Part shown: positions 8,604 through 17,423 of the stretch, in pieces | Numbering within the stretch: the first letter of the stretch is position 1 | Layout of the letters: each line of letters opens with the position of its first letter | From: Rhodococcus sp. P-2 | GTDB lineage: Bacteria; Actinomycetota; Actinomycetes; Mycobacteriales; Mycobacteriaceae | Assembly: GCF_016598535.1 (NCBI RefSeq) | Contig: NZ_CP066779.1 | Coordinates: 6,276,136-6,340,135 of the forward strand | Length of the DNA stretch: 64,000 nucleotides | Reading direction: 5' to 3' | Program-made: the position numbers and the translations under genes | The notes under the pieces: model-generated | Databases searched by the model: none | Seen by the model: only the letters and a program-made list of their open reading frames with translations | Told to the model about the DNA's origin: nothing

Positions 8604-9674
8604 TCAGGCCGACAGATATTTCCTCAGCACGGCCGCGACGTCGGTGATCTGTTGCACCGGAACATGCTCGTCGCGCTTGTGCGCGAGGTTCGGATCCCCT
8701 GGTCCGTAGTTCACCGCGGGAATGCCGAGTGCCGAGAATCTGGACACATCGGTCCACCCGTACTTCGCGCGGAACTGACCACCTGCCGCCTCGATCAAGG
8801 CGGCAGCAGACGGGTTCGCCAAACCGGGGAGTGCGCCGGGCGAGGAGTCGGTGACCTCGAATCCGAGGCCCAGGCCGTCGAACACTTCGCGCACGTGCGC
8901 CTCGGCTTGCGCCTCGTTGCGATCGGGCGCGAAGCGGAAGTTGACGTCCATCTCGGCTTCGTCCGGGACCACGTTTCCGGCGACACCGCCGGATATCCGC
9001 ACCGCCGACAATCCCTCGCGGTAACCACAACCGTCGATGTCGACCGAACGCGGCTGGTACACCGACAACCGCTCCAACGCTCCGCCGAACTTGTGAATGG
9101 CGTTGTCCCCCAGCCAGGACCTGGCCGAATGTGCGCGTGTTCCCGAAGCCGTCAACCGAACCCGCATCGTGCCCTGGCACCCGGCCTCGATGAAACCGGC
9201 CGTCGGCTCACCGAGAATTGCGACGTCGGCGGTGAGCCATTCCGGAATCTCGCGTTCGATCCGACCGAGGCCGTTGAACGTCGCGGCGATCTCTTCGCAG
9301 TCGTAGAAGACGAGAGTCAGGTCGTGGGCCAAGTTCTCGATGGTGGCCGCCAGGTGCAGGAACACCGCATCGCCCGACTTCATGTCCACGGTCCCGCAGC
9401 CGTGCAGGATGTCGCCGTCGCGTCGCGAAGGAACGTTGTCGGCAATCGGCACCGTGTCCAGATGTCCGGCGAGCATGACGCGGCTCGGCAGCCCACGCGA
9501 CGTACGCGCCAACACGGCGTTGCCGTTTCGGATTATCTCGAAGCCCGAAGTCTGCTCACGCAGCGCATCCTCGACGGCCTGCGCGATGACGGATTCGTCG
9601 TGCGAGACGCTGGGGATGTCGACCAGGGCGGCCGTCAAGTCGATGGGGTCCGAAGCAAGATCGAGGATGCTCAC
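8604..9674 (-). CDS. dapE: Succinyl-diaminopimelate desuccinylase
   Basis: DapE hydrolyses N-succinyl-LL-diaminopimelate in the lysine and peptidoglycan meso-DAP pathway. The protein is an M20-family metallopeptidase of 356 residues. It shows the metal site [14 protein letters not shown] (His and Asp, about 72-85), [11 protein letters not shown] (about 97-107), DCEEIAA (tandem Glu, about 132-138) and a late [21 protein letters not shown] segment. I chose the GTG at 9674 because the family begins close to [10 protein letters not shown]. The frame is open much further upstream but would run into divergent dapD. The 49-bp gap to dapD probably holds both promoters. Confidence 0.9.
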   Translation of the reverse strand: MSILDLASDPIDLTAALVDIPSVSHDESVIAQAVEDALREQTSGFEIIRNGNAVLARTSRGLPSRVMLAGHLDTVPIADNVPSRRDGDILHGCGTVDMKSGDAVFLHLAATIENLAHDLTLVFYDCEEIAATFNGLGRIEREIPEWLTADVAILGEPTAGFIEAGCQGTMRVRLTASGTRAHSARSWLGDNAIHKFGGALERLSVYQPRSVDIDGCGYREGLSAVRISGGVAGNVVPDEAEMDVNFRFAPDRNEAQAEAHVREVFDGLGLGFEVTDSSPGALPGLANPSAAALIEAAGGQFRAKYGWTDVSRFSALGIPAVNYGPGDPNLAHKRDEHVPVQQITDVAAVLRKYLSA

Positions 9675-9723
9675 ACACACCAGCTTAGGCCGGTGCACCC
9701 ACCACCCAGTAATCTCTAGTCCC

Positions 9724-10677
9724 GTGAGCGCACAGGGAGCAACAGCAGTAGGTATCGCCAACGTGACCGCGGACGGAACCGTCCTCGACACCTGGTTCCC
9801 GGCACCGGAGCTGGGAACATTCGACAAGACCGGTACCGAGAACGTCGAGGGAACAGACATTCCTTCCGATCTTGCACTGCTGGCAGGCACCGACGACGCT
9901 CGCGAGGTCTCGCAGGTCGTCGTCCGCACCACCATCGCCGATCTCTCCAAGGCGCCCGTCGACGCACATGACGTCTACCTGCGCCTCCATCTGCTCTCGC
10001 ACCGCCTCGTCGCGCCCCACGGCGTTAACCTCGACGGTCAGTTCGGCCTGCTCAGCAACGTCGTGTGGACCAACTTCGGTCCGTGCGCCGTCGAAGGCTT
10101 CGAGCAGGTTCGCTCGCGTCTGCGCATCCGCGGAGTCGTCACAGTGTTCAGCGTCGACAAGTTCCCGCGCATGGCCGACTACGTCGTGCCGTCCGGAGTT
10201 CGCATCGGTGACGCGGACCGAGTCCGTCTCGGTGCACACCTCGCCAGCGGAACAACCGTCATGCACGAAGGCTTCGTCAACTTCAACGCCGGCACCCTCG
10301 GCAACTCGATGGTCGAAGGCCGCATCTCCGCGGGCGTCGTCGTCGACGACGGATCCGATGTGGGCGGCGGCGCCTCGATCATGGGCACCCTGTCCGGCGG
10401 CGGCAAGGAAACCATCTCCCTCGGCAAGCGCTGCCTCCTCGGCGCCAACGCCGGCCTCGGCATTTCACTCGGCGACGACTGCGTCCTCGAAGCGGGCCTC
10501 TACGTCACCGCGGGCACCAAGGTCACCGGCCCGGACGGCACCGTCGTCAAGGCCAAGGAACTCAGCGGAAAGTCGAACCTTCTCTTCCGTCGTAACTCGG
10601 TCTCGGGTGCCGTCGAGGTCGTGCCGTGGAAGGGCACCGGCGTCGAACTGAACGCTGCTTTGCACGCCAACGACTGA
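9724..10677 (+). CDS. dapD: Tetrahydrodipicolinate N-succinyltransferase
   Basis: The product, 317 residues, matches the actinobacterial DapD type. DapD succinylates tetrahydrodipicolinate with succinyl-CoA, the step before the aminotransferase and DapE. Its C-terminal half is a left-handed beta helix with hexapeptide turns, seen as repeated V-x-x-G patterns such as [20 protein letters not shown] (about 194-213). The GTG at 9724 fits the family start and leaves 49 bp to divergent dapE. Its TGA stop overlaps the ATG of the next gene by one base, so the amino-acid permease is likely translationally coupled to it. Confidence 0.92.
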   Translation: MSAQGATAVGIANVTADGTVLDTWFPAPELGTFDKTGTENVEGTDIPSDLALLAGTDDAREVSQVVVRTTIADLSKAPVDAHDVYLRLHLLSHRLVAPHGVNLDGQFGLLSNVVWTNFGPCAVEGFEQVRSRLRIRGVVTVFSVDKFPRMADYVVPSGVRIGDADRVRLGAHLASGTTVMHEGFVNFNAGTLGNSMVEGRISAGVVVDDGSDVGGGASIMGTLSGGGKETISLGKRCLLGANAGLGISLGDDCVLEAGLYVTAGTKVTGPDGTVVKAKELSGKSNLLFRRNSVSGAVEVVPWKGTGVELNAALHAND

Positions 10678-12059
10678 TGACTGACACCGACGTCTCCGAC
10701 GGAACAACCACTGCTCTCGGCCACGGTCTCAAGGTCCGACATCTGACGATGATGGGCCTGGGCTCGGCCATCGGCGCCGGCCTGTTCCTCGGAACCGGCG
10801 TCGGTATCGCCAAGGCCGGCCCGGCCGTCCTGATCTCCTACATCCTTGCGGGCGCCGTCGTGGTGTTCGTGATGCGCATGCTCGGCGAAATGGGCGCAGC
10901 GATTCCGGCCAGCGGTTCCTTCTCGCACTACGCGCGCCTGGGGATCGGCGAGTGGGCCGGCTTCGTGATGGGCTGGCTCTACTGGTTCATGCTGATCATG
11001 GTGCTGGGCGCCGAGATCACCGGGGCCTCTGCGATCGTGAACGACTGGGTGCCGTCGATCCCGCAATGGGTCGTCGCCCTGGTCTTCGTGGTGTTCTTCG
11101 CCGTGGTGAACCTGGCGAAGGTCAGCAATTTCGGCGAGTTCGAGTTCTGGTTCGCAGCAATCAAAGTCACCGTCATCATCGCCTTCCTCGTCATCGGCGT
11201 CCTGCTGGTGTTCGGCATCCTCCCCGATACCGATCCGGTCGGTACGAGCAATCTGTTCGGGCAGGGCGGCTTCATGCCCAACGGGTTGTCCGGCATCGCC
11301 GCAGGGCTTCTCGTCGTGGCGTTCGCTTTCGGTGGGATCGAGATCGTCACCATCGCCGCCGCCGAATCCGAGAATCCGGAACGCTCCATCGCCGTCGCTG
11401 TCCGAAGCGTCGTGTGGCGCATCAGTGTCTTCTACATCGGCGCCATCTCGATCATGGTTCTGGTGCTGCCCTGGAACGATCCCGAACTCGAGAGCGGACC
11501 GTTCGTGGCCGTCTTGAACAAGGCGAACATTCCGGGCGTTGCCGGGTTCATGGAACTCGTCGTCGTGGTGGCCTTGCTTTCCGCGTTCAACGCCAACATC
11601 TACGGCACCTCACGGATGGCGTTCTCACTGTCGCGCCGCGGCGACGGACCCGCTTTCATGGCGAAACTGTCGAGCGCCGGAGTTCCGACCAATGCCGTTC
11701 TGCTGTCGGTGTTCTTCGGCTTCGTCAGCGTCCTGCTCAACTGGCTGCTCCCCGACGACCTGCTCGGCATCCTGCTCAACGCAGTCGGCGCTGCGCTGCT
11801 GGTCATCTGGATCTTCATCGTCGTCTCGCATCTGCGACTGCGTAAACAACTCGAAGCGTCGGGCAAGCTGACAGTTCGTATGTGGCTGTTCCCGTATCTG
11901 AGCTACGCGACACTCGCGATGCTCGGCGTCTTCGTCGTCCTCATGCTCTTCGACGCCGATGCCCGTGCACAGTTGATCTCGACCACAGTGTTGTTCCTCG
12001 TGATCGCGGCATTGGGTTTCCTGAACGCTCGCTGGCGTAAGCAGAATCAGCCCGCGTGA
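10677..12059 (+). CDS. APC-superfamily amino acid permease
   Basis: This 460-residue membrane protein has about twelve hydrophobic segments. It has the AAT-family N-terminal motif HLTMMGLGSAIGAGLFLGTG (about 21-40), the substrate-backbone binding region of AroP/GabP/ProY-type permeases. Such proteins import amino acids by proton symport. The start is the ATG inside TGATG at the dapD stop; an in-frame upstream extension lies wholly inside dapD and is rejected. Coupling to dapD hints at a substrate related to the lysine/DAP pathway or a general amino acid, but specificity cannot be read. It converges with the ABC permease gene, with nine bases between. Confidence 0.88.
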   Translation: MTDTDVSDGTTTALGHGLKVRHLTMMGLGSAIGAGLFLGTGVGIAKAGPAVLISYILAGAVVVFVMRMLGEMGAAIPASGSFSHYARLGIGEWAGFVMGWLYWFMLIMVLGAEITGASAIVNDWVPSIPQWVVALVFVVFFAVVNLAKVSNFGEFEFWFAAIKVTVIIAFLVIGVLLVFGILPDTDPVGTSNLFGQGGFMPNGLSGIAAGLLVVAFAFGGIEIVTIAAAESENPERSIAVAVRSVVWRISVFYIGAISIMVLVLPWNDPELESGPFVAVLNKANIPGVAGFMELVVVVALLSAFNANIYGTSRMAFSLSRRGDGPAFMAKLSSAGVPTNAVLLSVFFGFVSVLLNWLLPDDLLGILLNAVGAALLVIWIFIVVSHLRLRKQLEASGKLTVRMWLFPYLSYATLAMLGVFVVLMLFDADARAQLISTTVLFLVIAALGFLNARWRKQNQPA

Positions 12060-12068
12060 TCTTCGCGC

Positions 12069-12827
12069 CTATGCATCTCGTCGGTTCACGACGAGGATGC
12101 TGAGACCGAAGACGACGAGCACGAAGAGGGCGAAGTAGATCAGGCTGCCCCAGGGTCCCCAGTGGAAGTCGACGCTACCGCCGGAACCGAGAAAGTTATT
12201 GGCGTTCATGAACGGCAGGAACGGCATGATCTTCTCGCCGATACTGCCGAACAGGTTGAACAGATTCTCGATGAGCAAGGGCCACAACAGTAGTAGCGCG
12301 ATCGCACCGGCAGACTGCCGCAGCAACGCTCCCACTCCTACAGCTAGAACTACGCAGAAGAACGCGTAGATCGGCGTTCCGTAGACGATCCGCCAGTTCT
12401 CGTCGCCGGACAGAGTGAGGAATCTTCCCGCGTCACCTGACGTCGCCTTCGTGAGAGCGAAGGCGCCGAACGACAATACGAGAGTCAGTACAGCTCCGAA
12501 CCCGCCGATGAGACCTGCTTTGGCGATCAGAACCGAGGCGCGGTTCGGAACTGCCTGGAATGTGGTTCGGATTGTCCCGAAGCGATACTCGCTGGTGATC
12601 GCGAGGGCAGCCATGATCATCAGTACCAACACACCGAAGCCGGTGACTCCACTGAGCGCCCCCGACACGGTCGGCATCATTACACCGTCCGGTCTGTTGA
12701 GCGACGACTTGGCGCTCAGTCCGAAAACGGTGGCGAGCCCCAACCCGAGCACGATAATGATGACCGTGCACCACAGCGGGGACTTGGTCGTGGTGATCTT
12801 GATACGTTCAGCACTGAGAACAGCCAT
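12069..12827 (-). CDS. ABC-2 type transporter permease
   Basis: The 252-residue protein has about six hydrophobic helices. The N-terminal pattern MAVLSAERIKITTTKSPLWC followed by a membrane segment is typical of ABC-2 exporters that pair with a separate ATPase. The ALAITSEYRFGTIRTTF segment (about 75-91) is the conserved cytoplasmic motif of this subfamily (EY.x.GT..TT). It would form the membrane pore for drugs, lipids or an unidentified substrate. Its start codon meets the stop of the ATPase gene (one shared base), so the two were an operon. The ATPase partner is truncated here, so the transporter may be non-functional as presented. Confidence 0.82.
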   Translation of the reverse strand: MAVLSAERIKITTTKSPLWCTVIIIVLGLGLATVFGLSAKSSLNRPDGVMMPTVSGALSGVTGFGVLVLMIMAALAITSEYRFGTIRTTFQAVPNRASVLIAKAGLIGGFGAVLTLVLSFGAFALTKATSGDAGRFLTLSGDENWRIVYGTPIYAFFCVVLAVGVGALLRQSAGAIALLLLWPLLIENLFNLFGSIGEKIMPFLPFMNANNFLGSGGSVDFHWGPWGSLIYFALFVLVVFGLSILVVNRRDA

Positions 12828-13493
12828 TACAGTGCACCTCCCATAGCCTGCTGTGTGTTTGCGTGGTGGACTCCGGCACCCGGATCGACACCGGATGCGT
12901 GGTACTGGACATCGTCTCCGGTCAACTTCATGAACGCATCCTCGAGCGATCCCTGCTGGGAAGCCAACTCGTACAACACGATTCCCTGCGAACCAGCCAG
13001 ACCACCGATCACATCAGTGGTCGAATCAACGACCACCAACACCGGCTCCGATCCTGAATGCTCCTCGCGGACAGTCAGTCCGTGGGCAGTCAATGCGGCA
13101 TGGAGAGCGTCCAATTGTGGGCTGCGCACCCGCACCGTCGACTCCGACGAACGATCCACGAACTCCGCCACCGTCGAATCCGAGATCAACCGACCCCGAC
13201 CGATCACCACCAACTGCTCCGCCGTCAACGCCATCTCCGACAGGAGGTGACTCGACACCAACACCGTGCGGCCCTCGGCCGCCAACCGCTGCATGAACTT
13301 ACGAATCCAGACGATGCCCTCCGGATCGAGACCGTTGACCGGCTCGTCGAACAACAACACCTTCGGATCCCCCAACAACGCACCCGCCAACCCGAGACGC
13401 TGCGACATACCCAACGAGAACCCGCCGGCCTTCTTGCCCGCCACCTCGGACAACCCGACCAACCCGAGCACCTCGTCCACCCGAGACTTCGAG
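12827..13493 (-). pseudogene. ABC transporter ATPase lacking its N-terminal third
   Basis: The readable protein begins around SSKSRVDEVLGLVGL and contains the ABC signature FSLGMSQRLGLAGALL, Walker B KVLLFDEPVNGLDPEG and the switch histidine in LVSSHLLSE. The Walker A P-loop and everything before it, about 100 residues, are absent. At about 13490-13494 the DNA changes abruptly to the 5' part of acs in another frame, so no natural start exists. A GTG at 13480 could start a shorter peptide, but it could not bind ATP normally. The reading frame is otherwise undamaged, which points to a recent break or an assembly join rather than slow decay. Confidence 0.82.
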
Positions 13494-13775
13494 GACGTGG
13501 CGGTCGACGCAGTTGTAGGCGACGTTGAGTTTTCCGCCGACGAACCACTTGGCGACGGGGGCGTCGGTCCAGTCGAGGACGTCGGTCCATTTCTCGTGCC
13601 AGTGAAGGCGCTGCGCCTGATTCGCCCAGAAAGCGAGGCGGTCGGTATCTGCGGCAGCCTGCAACTCCGGTCCCGCGTTGGCGGACGCAGCGAACTCCGC
13701 GCTCGGCGGATAAGAATTGGGGAGTGAGTCGCAGACTCTCAATTCGGTCGTGTCTCCTTCTGTGCGCATGTTCAT
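13494..13775 (-). pseudogene. acs: Acetyl-CoA synthetase, N-terminal 94 codons only
   Basis: From the ATG at 13775 the frame reads as the start of AMP-forming acetyl-CoA synthetase. It has YPPSAEFAASANAG, then LHWHEKWTDVLDW, then VAKWFVGGKLNVAYNCVDRH, a run strongly conserved in Acs. After DRHV the match stops and the DNA becomes the 3' two-thirds of an ABC ATPase gene. The remaining 550 or so codons are not here. A C-terminal piece of an acs gene lies at 44850-45752 on the same strand, and about 250-260 codons between the two pieces are absent from the window. The start overlaps the esterase stop (ATGA). Confidence 0.85.
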
Positions 13776-14740
13776 CGTGTCCGGGTGACGGTTCGATCGA
13801 CGCCGAGCGCTCGACCCAGAACTGTCAACGCTTCCTGGAATTCCCGTTGACTGATCGCTGCGTCCTTCGCCAGTCCCGATCCGTGGAAAGTGCCGGGAAA
13901 CAGGTGTACCTCTACGGATACTCCAGCATCGAGAAGCGCTTGAACGTACGCAATATTCTCGTCGCGTAGAGGATCGTATTGCATGACCGAAATGTAGGTC
14001 GGCGGCAAACCTGACAGCTCGGATGCTCGCGCGGGTGCTGCGTAGGCGGAGACGGCGTCAGTGCCGCGAACGCCGGCGCCGAGGTAGGCGTCCCAGCTCT
14101 GTTCGGCGGCCTGCCGATTCCAGAGCGGTGTGTCGGTGAATGCCAGCATGCTTTTCGTGACGAGCCTGTCGTCGATCTCGGGTACGCCGAGAAACTGGAA
14201 TACGGGGACGGGGCCACCTCGGTCTCGTGTCAGCAGGGCAAGCGCTGCGCAGAGCCCGCCTCCTGCGCTATCACCTTGGATCACAATGTTTTCGGGGTCG
14301 ATTCCCAGAACGTCAGCGTTTTTCGCTACCCACAGCAGTCCGGCGTAGCAGTCTTCCAGGCCTGATGGGAACGGATCCTCCGGTGCAAGTCGGTATTCGA
14401 CAGACACCACGACGACACCGAGTTCTCGGGCCACGACGACATTGGCGTCGTCGCGCATCGAAGCAAAGCCCACAGTGAACCCGCCGCCGTGAATGTAGTA
14501 CACAGCGCCGGTGCCCTTGCGCGTATGGGGAGTAATGACCCTCAGTGCGATGTCCGGAGAGTCCGGCGGGCCTGGCACACATTGGTCATGGATCCACACA
14601 CCTGAGGTGTCGATTTCTCCACCGTGTGCCGAATGATCGGCGAGTTGCTCGCGAATCTCTGAAACGGACAACGCTGGTGAACTCTGATCTGGCAGCGCGG
14701 CGAGCATCGGAACAAGTTCAGGATCGAATTCGTAAGTCAT
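13772..14740 (-). CDS. Alpha/beta hydrolase, hormone-sensitive lipase family
   Basis: The 322-residue protein has the oxyanion motif YIHGGGFTVG (about 86-95) and the nucleophile elbow QGDSAGGG (about 157-164). A late His in FPGTFHGSG (about 291-299) and a C-terminal Asp before it complete the catalytic set. These are the marks of type IV bacterial esterases, which hydrolyse short to medium acyl esters. I chose the ATG at 14740 (MTYEFDPELVPML) because the family begins there. It resembles the esterase at 15323-16294 throughout, including TDTPLWNR and LPPTY, so the two are paralogues arising by duplication. It is transcribed toward acs, and a decayed third copy lies immediately upstream. Confidence 0.87.
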   Translation of the reverse strand: MTYEFDPELVPMLAALPDQSSPALSVSEIREQLADHSAHGGEIDTSGVWIHDQCVPGPPDSPDIALRVITPHTRKGTGAVYYIHGGGFTVGFASMRDDANVVVARELGVVVVSVEYRLAPEDPFPSGLEDCYAGLLWVAKNADVLGIDPENIVIQGDSAGGGLCAALALLTRDRGGPVPVFQFLGVPEIDDRLVTKSMLAFTDTPLWNRQAAEQSWDAYLGAGVRGTDAVSAYAAPARASELSGLPPTYISVMQYDPLRDENIAYVQALLDAGVSVEVHLFPGTFHGSGLAKDAAISQREFQEALTVLGRALGVDRTVTRTR

Positions 14741-14829
14741 GCAGGCAATCCTGCGTGAGTGGTGCGGACGGTGCACCCGCCGGATGTCGGAAAAGACAGA
14801 CTTACCTCCGACAACTGTGCGTGTACACA

Positions 14830-15229
14830 ACCTCGATCAAACGGTCACCAGCGTCGCAGTGATGGGAGACAGCGGCGGAGGAGAAATCGCGGCAGGCACC
14901 GCATTTCTTGCCCGCGATCTGAAATGCAGTTCTCGGAGACGACCTGGGTGGGGACTCGGTCTCGCCGGCGTGCGCCTCGGGGTCGGCTGACCGACTTCGC
15001 AGGGTTGCCCGGCACGGACATCGAAGTAGGAGAACTCGATATCGTCCGTGACGAGAGTGTCACGTTCGTTCAGTGCCGCGTCAAGGCCGGGGTTTCCTGT
15101 GAGCTGCATATTCTTCCTGGCGTCATGCACGGCCACGACAGAATGGCTATCGGCATCGGCATCGGCGTCGGCATCGGGGTCTCTCGGCGAACTCTCGTGA
15201 CCCGTTGCAGAATCATCATTGACCTGTAG
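14830..15229 (+). pseudogene. Decayed esterase remnant (hormone-sensitive lipase family)
   Basis: Two fragments of an alpha/beta hydrolase can be read on the plus strand in different frames. One holds a nucleophile-like GDSGGGEIAAGTAFLARD near 14865-14920. The other, about 15005-15140, reads LPGTDIEVGELDIVRDE and then AGVSCELHILPGVMHGHD, the usual C-terminal end with the catalytic His. The N-terminal half with HGGGF, and the stretch between the fragments, are missing. The frame also contains a short GGCATC repeat run at the end. It lies between two intact paralogues of the same family, so it is probably a leftover of a local duplication. Confidence 0.7.
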
Positions 15230-15322
15230 TTCACAACGGCCCCGCCGCCCGTCGGACAATTTGCCCCTATGTTCCTACACGCTGCCGATGACGCAGATCA
15301 CAATCAAGGACATGATTGGTCC

Positions 15323-16294
15323 ATGCCACAATTTCCTACGCTCGATCCAGAGCTTGCAGCTGCCGTCACCATGCTTCCCGAAGGTGACTTTTCCGATCTG
15401 GCCACGTCGCGGTCCACGTTGAACGGCATGGTCGACACGTTGTTGGCGGGCCTGTCATTCGACGGAGTTCGTTTGCAAGAGTTGACGGTACCCGGGTCCG
15501 GCGGCGATCCGGACATTGATCTTCGGCTCTTCACTCCGATGGATGCGGAAGGTCTCCTCCCGGTTCTGCTCTGGATTCACGGTGGTGGGTTCGCGGTGGG
15601 TACAGCCGAATCGTGTGATCCCTACTGCATCGACGTGGTACGAGCTCTCGGATTTGCCGTCGTGAGCGTCGACTATCGACTCGCTCCCGAAACTCCGTTC
15701 CCGGGCCCACTCGATGATTGTTATGCCGCACTGATCTATATCCATTCCCATGCAGATGAATTGGGAATCGATCGTGATCGCATCGCAGTCGGTGGACAGA
15801 GTGCCGGAGGAGGGCTGGCAGCAGGCACCACGCTCAAGGCGCGAGACGAAGGGGTTGTTCCAGTCGCATTTCAGTTGCTCGAAATCCCAGAGCTCGACGA
15901 CAGGCTCAACACAGTTTCCATGACCGAATTCACCGACACGCCACTGTGGAATCGACCGAATGCGATCATGTCGTGGCGGTACTACCTTGGTGAGACCTAC
16001 GCCGGCCCAGAGGATCCGGATGTTTCCATCTACGCCGCGCCCTCGCGGGCAGTTGATCTGACGAACCTACCGCCGACATATCTCTGCACCATGGAGCTCG
16101 ATCCGCTCCGTGACGAGGGAATCGAGTACGCGCTCCGGCTGCTTCAAGCGGGGGTCAGCGTCGAACTCCATTCGTTCCCCGGCACGTTTCACGGATCGGG
16201 GATGGTTGCGACGGCCGAGGTCAGCAAGCGCTGCGTCACGGAATCACTCAACGCGTTGAAGAGGGGTCTTCGTGTTCTTGCTCCGACTTTGTAG
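15323..16294 (+). CDS. Alpha/beta hydrolase, hormone-sensitive lipase family, copy 2
   Basis: This 323-residue esterase shows LLWIHGGGFAVG (oxyanion hole, about 80-91), GGQSAGGG (nucleophile Ser, about 155-162), LPPTYLCTMELDPLRDEG (catalytic Asp region) and SFPGTFHGSG (catalytic His, about 292-301). It is a paralogue of the esterase at 13772-14740. The ATG at 15323 is preferred, with AAGGA twelve bases before it; an upstream frame to 15269 is open but unlike the family. Nine bases after its stop a PucR-type regulator begins, so the two are probably co-transcribed and the regulator may control the esterases. Confidence 0.88.
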   Translation: MPQFPTLDPELAAAVTMLPEGDFSDLATSRSTLNGMVDTLLAGLSFDGVRLQELTVPGSGGDPDIDLRLFTPMDAEGLLPVLLWIHGGGFAVGTAESCDPYCIDVVRALGFAVVSVDYRLAPETPFPGPLDDCYAALIYIHSHADELGIDRDRIAVGGQSAGGGLAAGTTLKARDEGVVPVAFQLLEIPELDDRLNTVSMTEFTDTPLWNRPNAIMSWRYYLGETYAGPEDPDVSIYAAPSRAVDLTNLPPTYLCTMELDPLRDEGIEYALRLLQAGVSVELHSFPGTFHGSGMVATAEVSKRCVTESLNALKRGLRVLAPTL

Positions 16295-16303
16295 CGAAAA
16301 TCG

Positions 16304-17365
16304 ATGCAGGGGTTGATGTACCGGCTTGCCGAATTGGATGCGGACTCGGCGGGCTTGGTACGAGTCATCGACTATTTCGACACCCTGGTTCGGCACGGGG
16401 CAGACATTGCGTCTTTGCTCCGCGCGAGTGCCACCCTTGCGGATTGTGTGGTCGGTATCGAGACATCCGGAAAATTCGGAAGCCGTGACACCCGTCGCTA
16501 CGACCCGCGTGGACAGTGGTCGCCATGGCCTCAACGAACTCGAACCACCGCCAAGGAGATCGTGATCGGTGATGTCGTCGCCGGACGAGTCTGGATCGAA
16601 CGTCTCGGTGATCGAGTTCCTCTCGACGAAATGCTGGTCGACCGAATGGCTCTCACTGCCGCATCGATTCTTCAGCCGCGCCGTCCCTTGACTGACGCCG
16701 AGCATTCTCGGAATCTGCTTCTGCCCATGGACGAGTTCGCGGTACTCACTGCGTGCACAGCGCTGCGGATCGATCCGTCGACGTGCGTGCGCGTGGTTGT
16801 CACCAAGTCAGGTGCTGACCCGCGTCTCTCCGTTTTCGCAGACGCGACGCCCGGCCGTGCGACCGGCGTCGAGATCGACGGGGACTCCTTGCGTCTCATC
16901 TTGGATCCCGGACCATCGAGGCCGATATCGTCCGACGGCAATACCGCTCGACTGACCTACGCGGGGATATCTTTGGCTTCGAAGGCATCGGAAGCGCATT
17001 TGGTGATCGGCACTGCGCGATTCGCCCGAGATCAGGCGTCGAAGTGCACTCCGGTGGTGAACGCCGACGATCTCGGAGCGCTGGTACTTCTTGCGCCTGG
17101 CCCCAAGGTCGAACACGTACGCGTCAAAGACATGACTAATGCCTTGGGCTTGCAGACATCCGAAACCGGCGTGCAACTGCTGGCGACGCTGAGAGTGTAC
17201 CTACGATGCGGCACGTTGCGAGCAACCGCGGATTCGATGCATCTTCACCACAGCAGTGTTGCGCACCGACTGACGAAGTTGTCGGATCATTTCGGATTCG
17301 GTGTCGATGCACTCGAGAACCGCGCCCGCGCGACTGCCATGATCATGTTGTTGGAGAGTGCCTAG
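16304..17365 (+). CDS. PucR-family helix-turn-helix regulator
   Basis: The C-terminal 60 or so residues read LLATLRVYLRCGTLRATADSMHLHHSSVAHRLTKL followed by FGFGVDALENRARATAMIML. This is the PucR-type C-terminal HTH, in which a 'head start' of L..TL..YL..G.n...TA..L..H..TV..RL is typical. The first 280 residues are poorly conserved and hold no clear sensor domain. The gene follows the esterase gene by nine bases. PucR-type proteins usually activate nearby catabolic genes in response to a small molecule, so the esterase is the natural target, but no effector can be inferred. The start codon is tentative, because no strong ribosome-binding site is evident. Confidence 0.8.
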   Translation: MQGLMYRLAELDADSAGLVRVIDYFDTLVRHGADIASLLRASATLADCVVGIETSGKFGSRDTRRYDPRGQWSPWPQRTRTTAKEIVIGDVVAGRVWIERLGDRVPLDEMLVDRMALTAASILQPRRPLTDAEHSRNLLLPMDEFAVLTACTALRIDPSTCVRVVVTKSGADPRLSVFADATPGRATGVEIDGDSLRLILDPGPSRPISSDGNTARLTYAGISLASKASEAHLVIGTARFARDQASKCTPVVNADDLGALVLLAPGPKVEHVRVKDMTNALGLQTSETGVQLLATLRVYLRCGTLRATADSMHLHHSSVAHRLTKLSDHFGFGVDALENRARATAMIMLLESA

Positions 17366-17423
17366 GCTCGGTCTGCGCGTTCCGATTGTTCCGAAAAGTT
17401 CGGAGGTTCCGGCGACGCCTCGA

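Noticed and set aside
15146..15185. GGCATC-type short tandem repeat near the end of the decayed esterase
   Set aside because: It is a brief, low-complexity run within a decayed gene; too short to call a functional repeat.
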